Part shown: one piece after another, positions 1 through 7,242 of the stretch | Layout of the letters: each line of letters starts with the position of its first letter | How positions within the stretch are numbered: the first letter of the stretch is position 1 | Assembly (NCBI RefSeq): GCF_004745635.1 | Contig: NZ_SRLB01000043.1 | Location: 1-49,971, forward strand | Direction of reading: 5' to 3' | Source of the DNA: Methylobacterium nonmethylotrophicum | Lineage (GTDB): Bacteria > Pseudomonadota > Alphaproteobacteria > Rhizobiales > Beijerinckiaceae | Length of the DNA: 49,971 nucleotides | Position numbers and translations under genes: made by a program | Notes under the pieces: generated by a model | What the model was told of the DNA's origin: nothing | Seen by the model: the letters and a program-made list of their open reading frames with translations, nothing else | The model's database searches: none

Positions 1-77
1 TCTCCAGTCTCACCGATCGTGCGCCGGAAAACGCCCTCGATTGCGCCTCCGCCACAGTTCGATTGCGCGCCGCTACA
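1..77. repeat. Left copy of 77-bp terminal inverted repeat
   Basis: Bases 1-77 are the exact reverse complement of 49895-49971, and identity stops at base 78. The repeat contains two iteron-like units at 37-56 and 59-77. If the molecule were circular at this point, the two copies would form a perfect 154-bp palindrome. If it is linear, they are terminal inverted repeats. They could also mark where an assembly stopped at a repeat. The sequence alone does not decide between these. Confidence 0.95.
37..77 (+). repeat. Two iteron-like direct repeats (TCGATTGCGC core)
   Basis: TCGATTGCGCCTCCGCCACA (37-56) and TCGATTGCGCGCCGCTACA (59-77) share a 10-base core and a similar tail, and start 22 bases apart, about two helical turns. 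Phased repeats beside a plasmid DNA-binding gene are typical of replication origins or autoregulatory sites. A weaker match to the core (GCGATTGCAGG) follows near 98-108. The same two units occur inverted at 49895-49935. The function is inferred. Confidence 0.55.
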
Positions 78-127
78 CCTACCCATGGTCCGGCGCTCGC
101 GATTGCAGGGCTGTCGGCCGTCTCAGG

Positions 128-889
128 CTAGAATCGAGGACGCTCCGCCGCTCGCTCAGCCGCACCGGATCCCAAATCCCCCCTCCGAAAACCTGTCGCG
201 CGGCTTCCGCGCAGCGCCGCTCTCGATTCTAAAGAGGGAAAGAATCCCCTCGTATCCAGAGGGGCGAACTTCGATTCACCCACCCCCCTCGTCTTGCTGC
301 GTCGGGCAAGCCACGCCGCCCATTCGCGGGAGAGCACGCGGATGACGTTCGTGAGGTGCTTGCCGCCTTTCTGTTTGCGCTCTTCAACCGACATGAGGCC
401 CTGCAGGCGGGCCTCCTTGATCGCCTGCTGCACCAGCCGCGTGCAGACGCCGGCGCGCTGCGCGATCTCGGCCACCGAGCAGTCGCATCGGCCCTTGGCC
501 GCGATCTCGTTCGCGACAATCCCGAGCACGGCGATCTCGCCCACCGTGAACCGCTCGGCGAGCCCCGGCGGGATTGGGCCGGAGTAGGCGATGCGCCGGC
601 GGCGGAGCTTCGCGGCGGGGCGGTCGCTGATGCGGGGGCGGAGGCGAGGCGGGAAGATCGAGCCACGCGCCATGACGGCACCGATGGGCACAGCGGGGGA
701 GGGCGGGGGCGCGGCGGCGGGTGAGGCCCGGCCGGCGGTGCGGCGCGCCTCGATTGTTTCGTCGAGTTCCCCGGCGTCCCGGTCGCTGATGCGCCCGGCG
801 CCGTTCAGGGCGTAGAGCTGATCCCGCAAAGCCGGTAGCGCCGCGGGCAGTGCCTGGGCGATCGCGTCTTTCATCTCGGCATAGGTCAT
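128..889 (-). CDS. Plasmid HTH DNA-binding protein, possible replication initiator
   Basis: The product is 253 residues. The start at 889 has a purine-rich AGAGGG about 9 bases upstream; a longer reading from 964 is possible but less likely. The N-terminal third is an acidic helical segment. A Pro/Ala/Arg-rich linker follows. The centre holds a clear winged-helix or helix-turn-helix stretch (GEIAVLGIVANEIA, then CSVAEIAQRAGVCTRLVQQA), which resembles the domain found in small plasmid Rep or Rep-associated regulators. The gene reads toward the terminal repeat with its iterons, and the parA cassette lies at the opposite end of the window. This context suggests replication or copy control. I do not recognise a named family, so the Rep role is an inference. 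Confidence 0.6.
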   Translation of the reverse strand: MTYAEMKDAIAQALPAALPALRDQLYALNGAGRISDRDAGELDETIEARRTAGRASPAAAPPPSPAVPIGAVMARGSIFPPRLRPRISDRPAAKLRRRRIAYSGPIPPGLAERFTVGEIAVLGIVANEIAAKGRCDCSVAEIAQRAGVCTRLVQQAIKEARLQGLMSVEERKQKGGKHLTNVIRVLSREWAAWLARRSKTRGVGESKFAPLDTRGFFPSLESRAALRGSRATGFRRGDLGSGAAERAAERPRF

Positions 890-1367
890 CGTTCGGCCCT
901 CTCGGGCCGCGGCAGATCGATCGGAGGCGCCGGCAAGCGCTCCGTTCACTAGGCAAGCCGCCACCGTTGCCTGAACCGAGGTTCAAGCTTGACTCCCGAG
1001 GGAGGCTCTGGCGATATCGGGGGGCACGAGTTCCCTGATATGCCCGCTTCGGCGGCGCCACGGCCCCCTCCCGGCAAGGAGTGGGGCCGTTTGGCGTTCT
1101 AGGGTCTCACTGCTGCGGCGGTGGTCTCCTCAGCGACTCGCGGGATGCGAGCCGCCCAAGCTGGCATTCGGCATGAACCGCAACGGTTCGTCAAACTTTG
1201 CCAGGGTTGGCGACCTCGCAGGCGGCAGGATAGATGGCCTCAAGGCTGTTCACCCGCCTCGTGGTGCGCCTGGTTGAGGCGGAGCGCCGGTTGCGGGACA
1301 TCTCAGAGGACAAGCGCCTGCTCGCCGACGTGCTGAGAGCGAGCGCCATCGCCGAGCGCGACCGTCG
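890..1367. other. Gene-poor stretch with one GC-rich hairpin
   Basis: No convincing complete gene is seen. A hairpin with arms ACGGCCCC (1060-1067) and GGGGCCGT (1083-1090), followed by TTGG, may be a weak terminator. A short open frame from 1234 encodes a helical, charged stretch (LVEAERRLRDISEDKRLLADVL) that runs into transposase-derived sequence and looks like a truncated gene. No function can be given. Confidence 0.4.
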
Positions 1368-1612
1368 GTGTTCAGCCTGGCCGAGCGCGCCACCGACTTG
1401 GCCGCCTCGACGCTCTTGGCCAAGCGCCATCTCGTCACCGACGCGCGTGGCACACCGCTCGGCCTCGTTCAGAGTGGCGCCAACTGCCACGACAACCCGC
1501 TGATGCTCCGAAGCTGGGTGCGATCCCGCCGTTGCGCAGCGGGCGGCGTGGACGCCCGCGCCGACAGCCCGACAAGCTGCCCGCCGACAAGGCCACGGCT
1601 GTCATCCTAACG
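1368..1612 (+). pseudogene. IS5-family transposase remnant, frameshifted
   Basis: One frame gives AKRHLVTDARGTPLGLVQSG followed by ANCHDNP. This resembles the region around the first catalytic Asp of IS5-group DDE transposases, which read (K)RHLVTDxxGxPLxxxxTGANxxD. Near 1505 the similarity moves to another frame (LGAIPPLRSGRRGRPRRQPD, then KLPADKATAVI), matching the next part of the same family (AIPPLRGRRGRPRRRPxKLxADKxYD). The first and last thirds of a normal transposase are absent. It is a dead fragment that marks a past insertion just upstream of the arsenite-oxidation genes. Confidence 0.75.
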
Positions 1613-1802
1613 TCGTGAGGAGGACAGTAACCAACCGCGTCGGCGGCGACGGATGACGAGCACCAGCGCGACGGCCTTGAGGCTACTCAGATGCTCGACG
1701 GTGAGCTGGCCGGCCCGGAGGCCTCGACCGAGAAGCCTGCCAAGGCTGAGTGGTCGTAATCCGCCGGCCCGTTCATAACTCTTCGGCCGAGGACATCCTC
1801 TC

Positions 1803-2732
1803 ATGTTCACCCGTCGCAGCTTCGCCGGCGCTGTTGCCGCGCTTTGGTGTCTTGCTCTGCCTGCCGCTGCGCAGGATTGGAAGGCCAAATATCCGGAACT
1901 CACTCTCGGCGTAATCCCCGCCGAGAACGCATCCGGCACGACGGACCGCTATGCTCCTCTAGCGGCGTACTTGTCGAAGGAGCTCGGCGTTCCTGTAAGG
2001 CTGCGGGTTGCCAGCGATTACGCGGCTGTGATCGAGGGCCAGCGTGCCGGCAACATTCAGATCGGGTTCTACGGCCCTGCCGCATTTGCCAGGGCGGTGA
2101 TGACTGGCGTCAAGGCCGAGCCCATCGTCAATCAGAAGCACAACAATGGCGCGTCCGGCTACTATTCGGTGATTTATGTACGCGCCGACAGTCCTTACAA
2201 AACACTTGACGATCTGAAGGGCAAGAGCCTTGCTTTGGTTGATCCGAATTCAGCCTCTGGAAATCAGGCTCCTCGTTTCTTCCTCAACAAGGCGGGCTAC
2301 GACGTCGATAAGTTTTTTGGCAAAACCTTCTATGCCGGCAGCCACGAGAATGCAGTGCTCGCCCTCGTACAAGGCACGGCGGAAGCCGCAGCCAATCTGT
2401 GGAACTCCGAGAATGATACTCAGATCACACGCATGATACCAAAGGGTATGCTCAAGAAACCCGGTGGAGGCTCGCTGTCGCAAGAAGATTTTAGGATTGT
2501 TTTCAAGTCCGATTTCCTTCCTGAGGGGCCCTTTGCGATACTTGCTACCCTACACGAAGAGCTCAAATCGAAGATACGCAAGGCTTTCCTCGATCTCCCC
2601 AAGGTGGACAAAACTACTTTTGATCGCCTGTCAGACGGGAAAGATATTGAATTTGTACCCGTCACTCTTAAGGATTTTGATCCTATGATTGAAATGCTGA
2701 AATTTAACGATGCGCAACGCCGCAAAAATTGA
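1803..2732 (+). CDS. PhnD/PtxB-like periplasmic substrate-binding protein
   Basis: This 309-residue secreted protein has a Sec-type signal peptide (MFTRRSFAGA... to about residue 23, cleavage near AAAQ). The mature part reads as a phosphate/phosphite/phosphonate-binding protein: LTLGVIPAEN at the start, GNIQIGFYGPAAFA, and the ligand-loop signature DPNSASGNQAP. No permease or ATPase gene lies beside it. It precedes aioX and belongs to the same superfamily, but the mature chain has no cysteine, so it is unlikely to sense arsenite in the AioX way. Phosphate, phosphite, phosphonate or arsenate are possible ligands. Codon use becomes more AT-rich toward its 3' end. A GAGGAC sequence precedes the ATG. 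Confidence 0.85.
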   Translation: MFTRRSFAGAVAALWCLALPAAAQDWKAKYPELTLGVIPAENASGTTDRYAPLAAYLSKELGVPVRLRVASDYAAVIEGQRAGNIQIGFYGPAAFARAVMTGVKAEPIVNQKHNNGASGYYSVIYVRADSPYKTLDDLKGKSLALVDPNSASGNQAPRFFLNKAGYDVDKFFGKTFYAGSHENAVLALVQGTAEAAANLWNSENDTQITRMIPKGMLKKPGGGSLSQEDFRIVFKSDFLPEGPFAILATLHEELKSKIRKAFLDLPKVDKTTFDRLSDGKDIEFVPVTLKDFDPMIEMLKFNDAQRRKN

Positions 2733-2776
2733 GGTGTAAATCCTCAGATCTGACATATTGATCGACACATCAACAA

Positions 2777-2804
2777 GGGTCGGCCAAGCTGCCGGCCCTT
2801 TCAT
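2777..2804 (+). terminator. Hairpin terminator after the PhnD-like gene
   Basis: GGGTCGGC (2777-2784) and GCCGGCCC (2791-2798) form an 8-bp stem with one G-T pair and a 6-base loop, followed by TTTCATT. It sits 45 bases after the stop codon and separates this gene from aioX. Confidence 0.6.
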
Positions 2805-2921
2805 TGTGCCCATTTTGATCCACCGGACCCCGAACTGGCCAGCGACAAGCCGCAGGTACATTGCAGCGGAATAGGGTGATACTGTGCCTCAAGGAGCATT
2901 CTTGAGTGCGCAGGATTGATC

Positions 2922-3785
2922 ATGCGGCGTTCTCGGCGAGAGTTGCTGACGGCCTTCGCCAGCCTGACCGCGACCGCGGCGGCGTCGAAGGCATGCGCGG
3001 CGTCCGATGAGTACCGCTTCGGGCTGACGCCCGTCTTCCTGACGTCGGACCAGGAACTCCTGTCGCGGCTGCGGGCGTATCTGGAGCGCAAGCTCGATCG
3101 GAGGGTACGCCTCGTGAGCCGTCGGACTTATCAGGAGATCACGGCGCTTCTGCTCTCGGGACAGGTCGATGCGGCCTGGATCTGTGGCTATCCGTATGTG
3201 GTCAGCCGGGCGCACTTGGCTCTGGTGAGCGTTCCGGTCTGGCAGCAGCGTCCACTCTATCGATCCTATCTCATTTGCGAGCGGAACCGGACCGCCTCGA
3301 GTCTTGAGGACTTGGGTGGCGATGTACACGCCTTCTCTGATCCGGACAGCAATTCCGGCTGGCTTGTAACTGCGGCGGCCCTCGCCCGCGAGGGTAAAAC
3401 CCCGGACAGGTTCTTCGCGCAGAGCATCTTCACCTATGGCCACCGCAACGTCATCCGAGCCGTGGGCGCAGGGCTCGCCCAGAGCGGGAGCGTCGACGGT
3501 TACGTCTACGAGGTGATGCGGGACCTTGAGCCGGATCTGATCGGGGCGACGCGCATCGTCGAACGTTCCGCGCAGCTGGGGTTCCCGCCGATCGCCTGTA
3601 CCGCCGCCGCTGCGGCAAGTCCGTTGACATTGCGGTTGCAGACGGCGTTGAGGCAGATGCCGGATGACGAGGATGGGCAGAGTGTTCTCACGATGCTCCG
3701 TCTCGACGGCTTCTCTCTTCAGCAATCGTCGCTGTATGACACCATCGCCGAGGAGGTGTCCGTCGTTCGTGGCCTGAACAGATGA
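2922..3785 (+). CDS. aioX: AioX, periplasmic arsenite sensor
   Basis: The 287-residue protein is a PhnD-superfamily periplasmic binding protein encoded directly upstream of a sensor kinase and an NtrC-type regulator. This is the aioX-aioS-aioR order known from Agrobacterium-type arsenite oxidisers. The N-terminus has twin arginines (RRSRREL) and a signal peptide ending near residue 27. Cys88 in DAAWICGYPYV is the single cysteine in the ligand-binding region and matches the kind of conserved cysteine that AioX uses to bind arsenite; DPDSNSG is the loop shared with PhnD. The ATG at 2922 is chosen over a TTG at 2916. The stop overlaps the aioS start by 4 bases, which indicates translational coupling. 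AioX is thought to signal through AioS rather than feed a transporter. Confidence 0.85.
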   Translation: MRRSRRELLTAFASLTATAAASKACAASDEYRFGLTPVFLTSDQELLSRLRAYLERKLDRRVRLVSRRTYQEITALLLSGQVDAAWICGYPYVVSRAHLALVSVPVWQQRPLYRSYLICERNRTASSLEDLGGDVHAFSDPDSNSGWLVTAAALAREGKTPDRFFAQSIFTYGHRNVIRAVGAGLAQSGSVDGYVYEVMRDLEPDLIGATRIVERSAQLGFPPIACTAAAAASPLTLRLQTALRQMPDDEDGQSVLTMLRLDGFSLQQSSLYDTIAEEVSVVRGLNR

Positions 3786-5218
3786 CTCGTCTCAGATTGC
3801 CCTTGGGGATCAAGATCCCTCTCGTGGTCACGATCTTCATGGCCATGGTCGCCGGTTTCATATCGGAACGCGTGCTGAGTCGGCTCGAAGAGGCACAGAC
3901 GCGGCATGTGACCGATCTGACGGCTGTCTACCTGGACGGTCTGGCGCTAGCTCTTGCCGATCCCGTGCTGCATGACGACCCCTGGGAGGTCTTCGACGTG
4001 CTGGACCGATCCCGGCAGCCGGCCGTGGGCTTGCGGCCGCTCCAGACCGTGGTCGCCAATCCCGACGGCGTGGTGATCGCTGCCTTGGATCCCCGGGCCG
4101 TTCCATCGCGGATGAAACTACCGCCCGCCTTGGTCGAGACGAAGACGGGCGCGACCGTTGAAATGCGGGATGAGGACGGACAGGCCGTCACCCGACGAAA
4201 TCTTTCCTCCGGCGGAAAGTTGATCGGCTCGGTGTATACCGTGTTTGACATTACCTCGCTCTTGGCGGAACGGCGCGCGGTACTGGCAACTCTGATCGCG
4301 ACGAACATCGTCTTGACGCTCGTCCTCGGTTTGGCCGCCTGGCTCACCGTCAGGCGGATGATGAAACCCGTCCAGGTTCTGGCTCGTCATCTGCGGACAG
4401 AGCTGGAAACGGGAGTTGCGCCCATCCCTGACCGGGTCGTCAGCGAGGCTCGCGGTGAATTCAAGACGCTTTTCGCCGCCTTCAACCACATGGCCGCCGC
4501 CGTGCAGGAGCGGGAGGCGCTTCTTTCGCGGGTGGCGCAGGAAGAGCGCCTGGCGAGCCTGGGTCGCCTCGCCTCAGGGATGGCCCACGAGATCAACAAT
4601 CCCCTTGGCGGCATCTTGACCGCGCTCGACACTCTCAGAGAGCACGGGGGCCGGCCTGACGTCCGCGACCGCACCATCGCGCTGATCGAGCGCGGCCTGA
4701 ACGGCATCCGCGATGTCGTTCGAACGGCATTGGCCGTTCATCGACCCGATCCGGGCAGCCATTCTCTGCGTCCCATCGATCTCGACGACCTTGAGCTGCT
4801 CATCGCACCGGAAATCCGGCGCAAGCGCCTGCATCTCTGCTGGAACAACGAAACCAGGGATGAGATGGCGGTGTGTGCGACACCGGTCCGCCAGGTCGTG
4901 CTGAACCTCCTGCTCAATGCCTGCCATGCGAGCCCGCCCGGTGGTGACGTGGCCTTCCGGGCCTCGGCCGAGGGGCCGCATTTGGTACTTCAGGTCGAGG
5001 ACAGCGGACCCGGCCTGCCTGAGCCCGGACGATTGGTGCTGGAGCACGGTGGGGCCGGCGCACACCCTTCCAACGGCGCCCTCGGCCTGTGGGTGACGCG
5101 GCGCCTGCTCGACGAGGTGAAAGGCCGTGTGTCCGTCACCCAACGCGAGCCGTTCGGCACGTCCGTCGTCATCCGCATCCCGGTAGCAGGCAAGAGGATG
5201 CTGGCCGATGTCGCTTGA
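3782..5218 (+). CDS. aioS: AioS, arsenite-responsive sensor histidine kinase
   Basis: This 478-residue membrane kinase has TM1 at about 11-28, a periplasmic sensor region at about 30-165, and TM2 at about 168-190. A HAMP-like linker, the H-box MAHEINNPLGG with phosphoacceptor His269, an N-box with Asn379 (LNLLLNACHASPPGG) and a G-box DSGPGLP at 407-413 follow. The periplasmic loop is the likely docking site for AioX. The gene overlaps aioX by 4 bases and aioR by 11, so the three are co-translated. Its output is phosphotransfer to AioR. The domains are directly visible; the arsenite role follows from gene order. Confidence 0.88.
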   Translation: MTRLRLPLGIKIPLVVTIFMAMVAGFISERVLSRLEEAQTRHVTDLTAVYLDGLALALADPVLHDDPWEVFDVLDRSRQPAVGLRPLQTVVANPDGVVIAALDPRAVPSRMKLPPALVETKTGATVEMRDEDGQAVTRRNLSSGGKLIGSVYTVFDITSLLAERRAVLATLIATNIVLTLVLGLAAWLTVRRMMKPVQVLARHLRTELETGVAPIPDRVVSEARGEFKTLFAAFNHMAAAVQEREALLSRVAQEERLASLGRLASGMAHEINNPLGGILTALDTLREHGGRPDVRDRTIALIERGLNGIRDVVRTALAVHRPDPGSHSLRPIDLDDLELLIAPEIRRKRLHLCWNNETRDEMAVCATPVRQVVLNLLLNACHASPPGGDVAFRASAEGPHLVLQVEDSGPGLPEPGRLVLEHGGAGAHPSNGALGLWVTRRLLDEVKGRVSVTQREPFGTSVVIRIPVAGKRMLADVA

Positions 5219-6536
5219 AGGCCGGACCATCGCGCTGGTCGAGGATGACCCAATCATGGGCGAGAGCCTGGTTGATCGCCTGACCCTCGAGGGAGCCGCC
5301 GTTCAGTGGTGGAGGACGTGCCGGGAAGCCTACAGAGGCCTCAAGGCTACACCTGTCGATCTCGTGGTCTGCGACATGAGGCTGCCCGACGGCACGGGCG
5401 AAGATGTGCTGAAGGCGGGAGGCGATGCCGCCGAAACGCCGCCATTCCTATTCGTGACGGCCTTCGGGGATCTCGACCAGGCAGTCCGGCTGATGCGCCA
5501 GGGTGCGGGCGACTATCTGACGAAGCCGTTCGAAATGGCTACGTTCCTCGCCCGGGCGCGCCAGCTGCTGCGCCGGCCGGTCATCATCGAGGAAGGAGCG
5601 CTCGGCGTCTCTCCGGAAATGCAGGCCGTAGAGCGCTTTTTGAGGCGCGTCGCGAAGGTCACGAGCCCGGTTCTGCTTCTCGGCGAGACCGGAGCTGGAA
5701 AAGAGGTCAGTGCGCGCTTCCTGCACAGCCTGACGGAACCACGGCCTGGGCCACTCATCGCCGTCAACTGCGCGGCCATTCCGAAAGACCTCATGGAAAG
5801 CGAGCTGTTCGGCCACGAGCGGGGCGCGTTCACCGGTGCCGGAGGCCGTCATCGTGGCTACGCCGAGCGGGCCGGCAACGGGATCCTGTTCCTCGACGAA
5901 ATCGGCGAGCTCGACATCAAGCTGCAGGCCAAGCTGCTGCGCCTTCTGGAAGACCGCGCGTTCAACCGCGTCGGTGGTGAGGAGGCCGTGCCGTTCCGCG
6001 CCCGGCTGGTCTGCGCCACGAACGCCGATCTCGAGGCGCGCATCCGAAGCGGCACTTTCCGTGAGGACCTGCTCTACCGGATCAACGTCCTGCAAGTCTG
6101 TATTCCGCCGCTACGCGGGCGTGGAGACGATATCGAGTGGCTGGCTGGAAGATTTTTTGCCTCGTTCGCCGAAGCGCAGCAATCTGAACTGCAAGGCCTA
6201 GCAGTCACAGCGATCGACGTTTTGCGTGGTCATGACTGGCCAGGGAATGTGCGTGAGTTGAGAAATCGGATCGAGCGAGCAACAACGCTTTCTCTTGGCC
6301 CCTGGATCATGCCAGGGGATCTTTTTCCAGAGCGGAAAGCTGCGCAATCGTCTTCGCGAGAACCGGACATGACGCTTGGAGCGGCCCGGGACGAGGCGGA
6401 GAAGCGCCAGATCCTGCGCGCCCTGCAGCACTCGAATGGGGGCGTCTCAGCAGCCGCGAGCACCCTCGGCATATCGCGTACGACGTTGTGGGAGAAGATG
6501 CGGCGTTACCGGATCGAAGCGCCTCCCGAGGCTTGA
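5208..6536 (+). CDS. aioR: AioR, NtrC-type sigma-54 activator of arsenite oxidase
   Basis: A 442-residue response regulator. The receiver domain (1-120) has Asp56 (VVCDMRLPDG) and Lys106 (LTKPF). The AAA+ domain has Walker A GETGAGKE (159-166), the sigma-54-contacting loop GAFTGA (206-211) and Walker B ILFLDE. A Fis-type helix-turn-helix lies near 415-435 (AAASTLGISRTTLWEKMRR). All residues needed for phosphorylation and for sigma-54 contact are present. The sigma-54-type promoter and twin repeats just downstream, in front of aioB, are its probable target. Confidence 0.9.
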   Translation: MSLEGRTIALVEDDPIMGESLVDRLTLEGAAVQWWRTCREAYRGLKATPVDLVVCDMRLPDGTGEDVLKAGGDAAETPPFLFVTAFGDLDQAVRLMRQGAGDYLTKPFEMATFLARARQLLRRPVIIEEGALGVSPEMQAVERFLRRVAKVTSPVLLLGETGAGKEVSARFLHSLTEPRPGPLIAVNCAAIPKDLMESELFGHERGAFTGAGGRHRGYAERAGNGILFLDEIGELDIKLQAKLLRLLEDRAFNRVGGEEAVPFRARLVCATNADLEARIRSGTFREDLLYRINVLQVCIPPLRGRGDDIEWLAGRFFASFAEAQQSELQGLAVTAIDVLRGHDWPGNVRELRNRIERATTLSLGPWIMPGDLFPERKAAQSSSREPDMTLGAARDEAEKRQILRALQHSNGGVSAAASTLGISRTTLWEKMRRYRIEAPPEA

Positions 6537-6545
6537 GGCTCGTCC

Positions 6546-6562
6546 GTTCGGGTTTCCGGACA
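6546..6562 (+). promoter_or_regulatory. Upstream repeat 1, candidate AioR site
   Basis: GTTCGGGTTTCCGGACA. It matches the second repeat (6579-6595) at 13 of 17 positions, including the terminal TCCGGACA. It forms part of a dyad GTCCG (6542-6546) / CGGAC (6557-6561). The position about 95-110 bases upstream of the -24 element is normal for an enhancer site of an NtrC-type activator. Confidence 0.6.
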
Positions 6563-6578
6563 TCGCAAGCGCTTGCCG

Positions 6579-6595
6579 GTTCAGAAATCCGGACA
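6579..6595 (+). promoter_or_regulatory. Upstream repeat 2, candidate AioR site
   Basis: GTTCAGAAATCCGGACA. It starts 33 bases after repeat 1, about three helical turns, so both copies face the same side of the helix. It lies about 62 bases upstream of the -24 element. Confidence 0.6.
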
Positions 6596-6656
6596 GATCC
6601 CCGCCAGATGATCCGCAAGATGCTGGAATTACAATAGGTTAAGCGTGAGACCTGCA

Positions 6657-6671
6657 TGGCACGCTCCCTGC
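6657..6671 (+). promoter_or_regulatory. Sigma-54 (-24/-12) promoter for aioBA
   Basis: TGGCACG-CTCC-CTGC matches the RpoN consensus TGGCACG-N4-TTGC at all but one position, with GG and GC exactly one helical turn apart. It lies 34 bases upstream of the aioB start and downstream of the AioR coding region, which ends in an activator with an intact GAFTGA loop. Initiation is predicted near 6683. Confidence 0.85.
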
Positions 6672-6704
6672 CAAGCCTACGGCTAACAGATGGGAGGGCG
6701 GGAC

Positions 6705-7229
6705 ATGAAGCGTTGCGATCTGCTGGTCGATGCCGGCCGGCGGCGATTTCTCTCAGGCGCAGGCGTCGCGGCAGCTGGAGCGGCAGCAGCGACGGTGATC
6801 CCGTCGGTTCCGGCCAAGGCCGCCGTTCCCGCGGCGCGGGTGACGTACCCGAGCACCAGGCTCGGCAATGTCAAAGACCTCAAGCTCAACCAGCCGGTCG
6901 GCGTCGCCTATCCGGACGCCGAAGCGCCAGGCGTGCTACTCAAGCTGGGCAAGCGGGTACCTGGCGGCGCCGGACCTGATGGAGACATCGTGGGCTTCAG
7001 CACGATCTGCCCCCACAAAGGTTATCCGCTGGCCTACAGTGCCGATCGACGGACTTTGAATTGCCCCGGGCATTATTCGGTCTTCGACTGTGAAGCAGGC
7101 GGTCAGGAAACTTGGGGGCACGCAACGCAAAATCTTCCGCAGTATTCGCTTCGGGTCGACCAGAAGGGCGACATCTTCGCCGAGGGGCTCGACGAGCTGC
7201 TCTACGGCCGTCTGTCGAACGTGCTCTGA
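6705..7229 (+). CDS. aioB: AioB, Rieske small subunit of arsenite oxidase
   Basis: A 174-residue protein with a Tat signal (RRRFLSG at 12-18, then an Ala-rich segment to about residue 40), as expected for a folded periplasmic redox subunit. The Rieske [2Fe-2S] ligands are C102-P-H104 (CPHKGY) and C120-x2-H123 (CPGHYS). The ATG at 6705 is chosen because GGAGGG ends 7 bases upstream; an in-frame ATG at 6690 lies in that ribosome site. The subunit passes electrons from AioA toward a periplasmic acceptor, and its Tat signal probably carries AioA along, since AioA has no signal of its own. It lies 13 bases before aioA. Confidence 0.93.
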   Translation: MKRCDLLVDAGRRRFLSGAGVAAAGAAAATVIPSVPAKAAVPAARVTYPSTRLGNVKDLKLNQPVGVAYPDAEAPGVLLKLGKRVPGGAGPDGDIVGFSTICPHKGYPLAYSADRRTLNCPGHYSVFDCEAGGQETWGHATQNLPQYSLRVDQKGDIFAEGLDELLYGRLSNVL

Positions 7230-7242
7230 GGGGAGAAGGACG

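Noticed and set aside
19..345. Open frame crossing the terminal repeat
   Set aside because: It reads through the iteron repeats and antisense to the HTH gene, and has no domain or ribosome site.
7090..7242. Longer reading of AioA
   Set aside because: It overlaps the aioB coding region, and the ATG at 7243 has a good ribosome site directly upstream and the right N-terminus.
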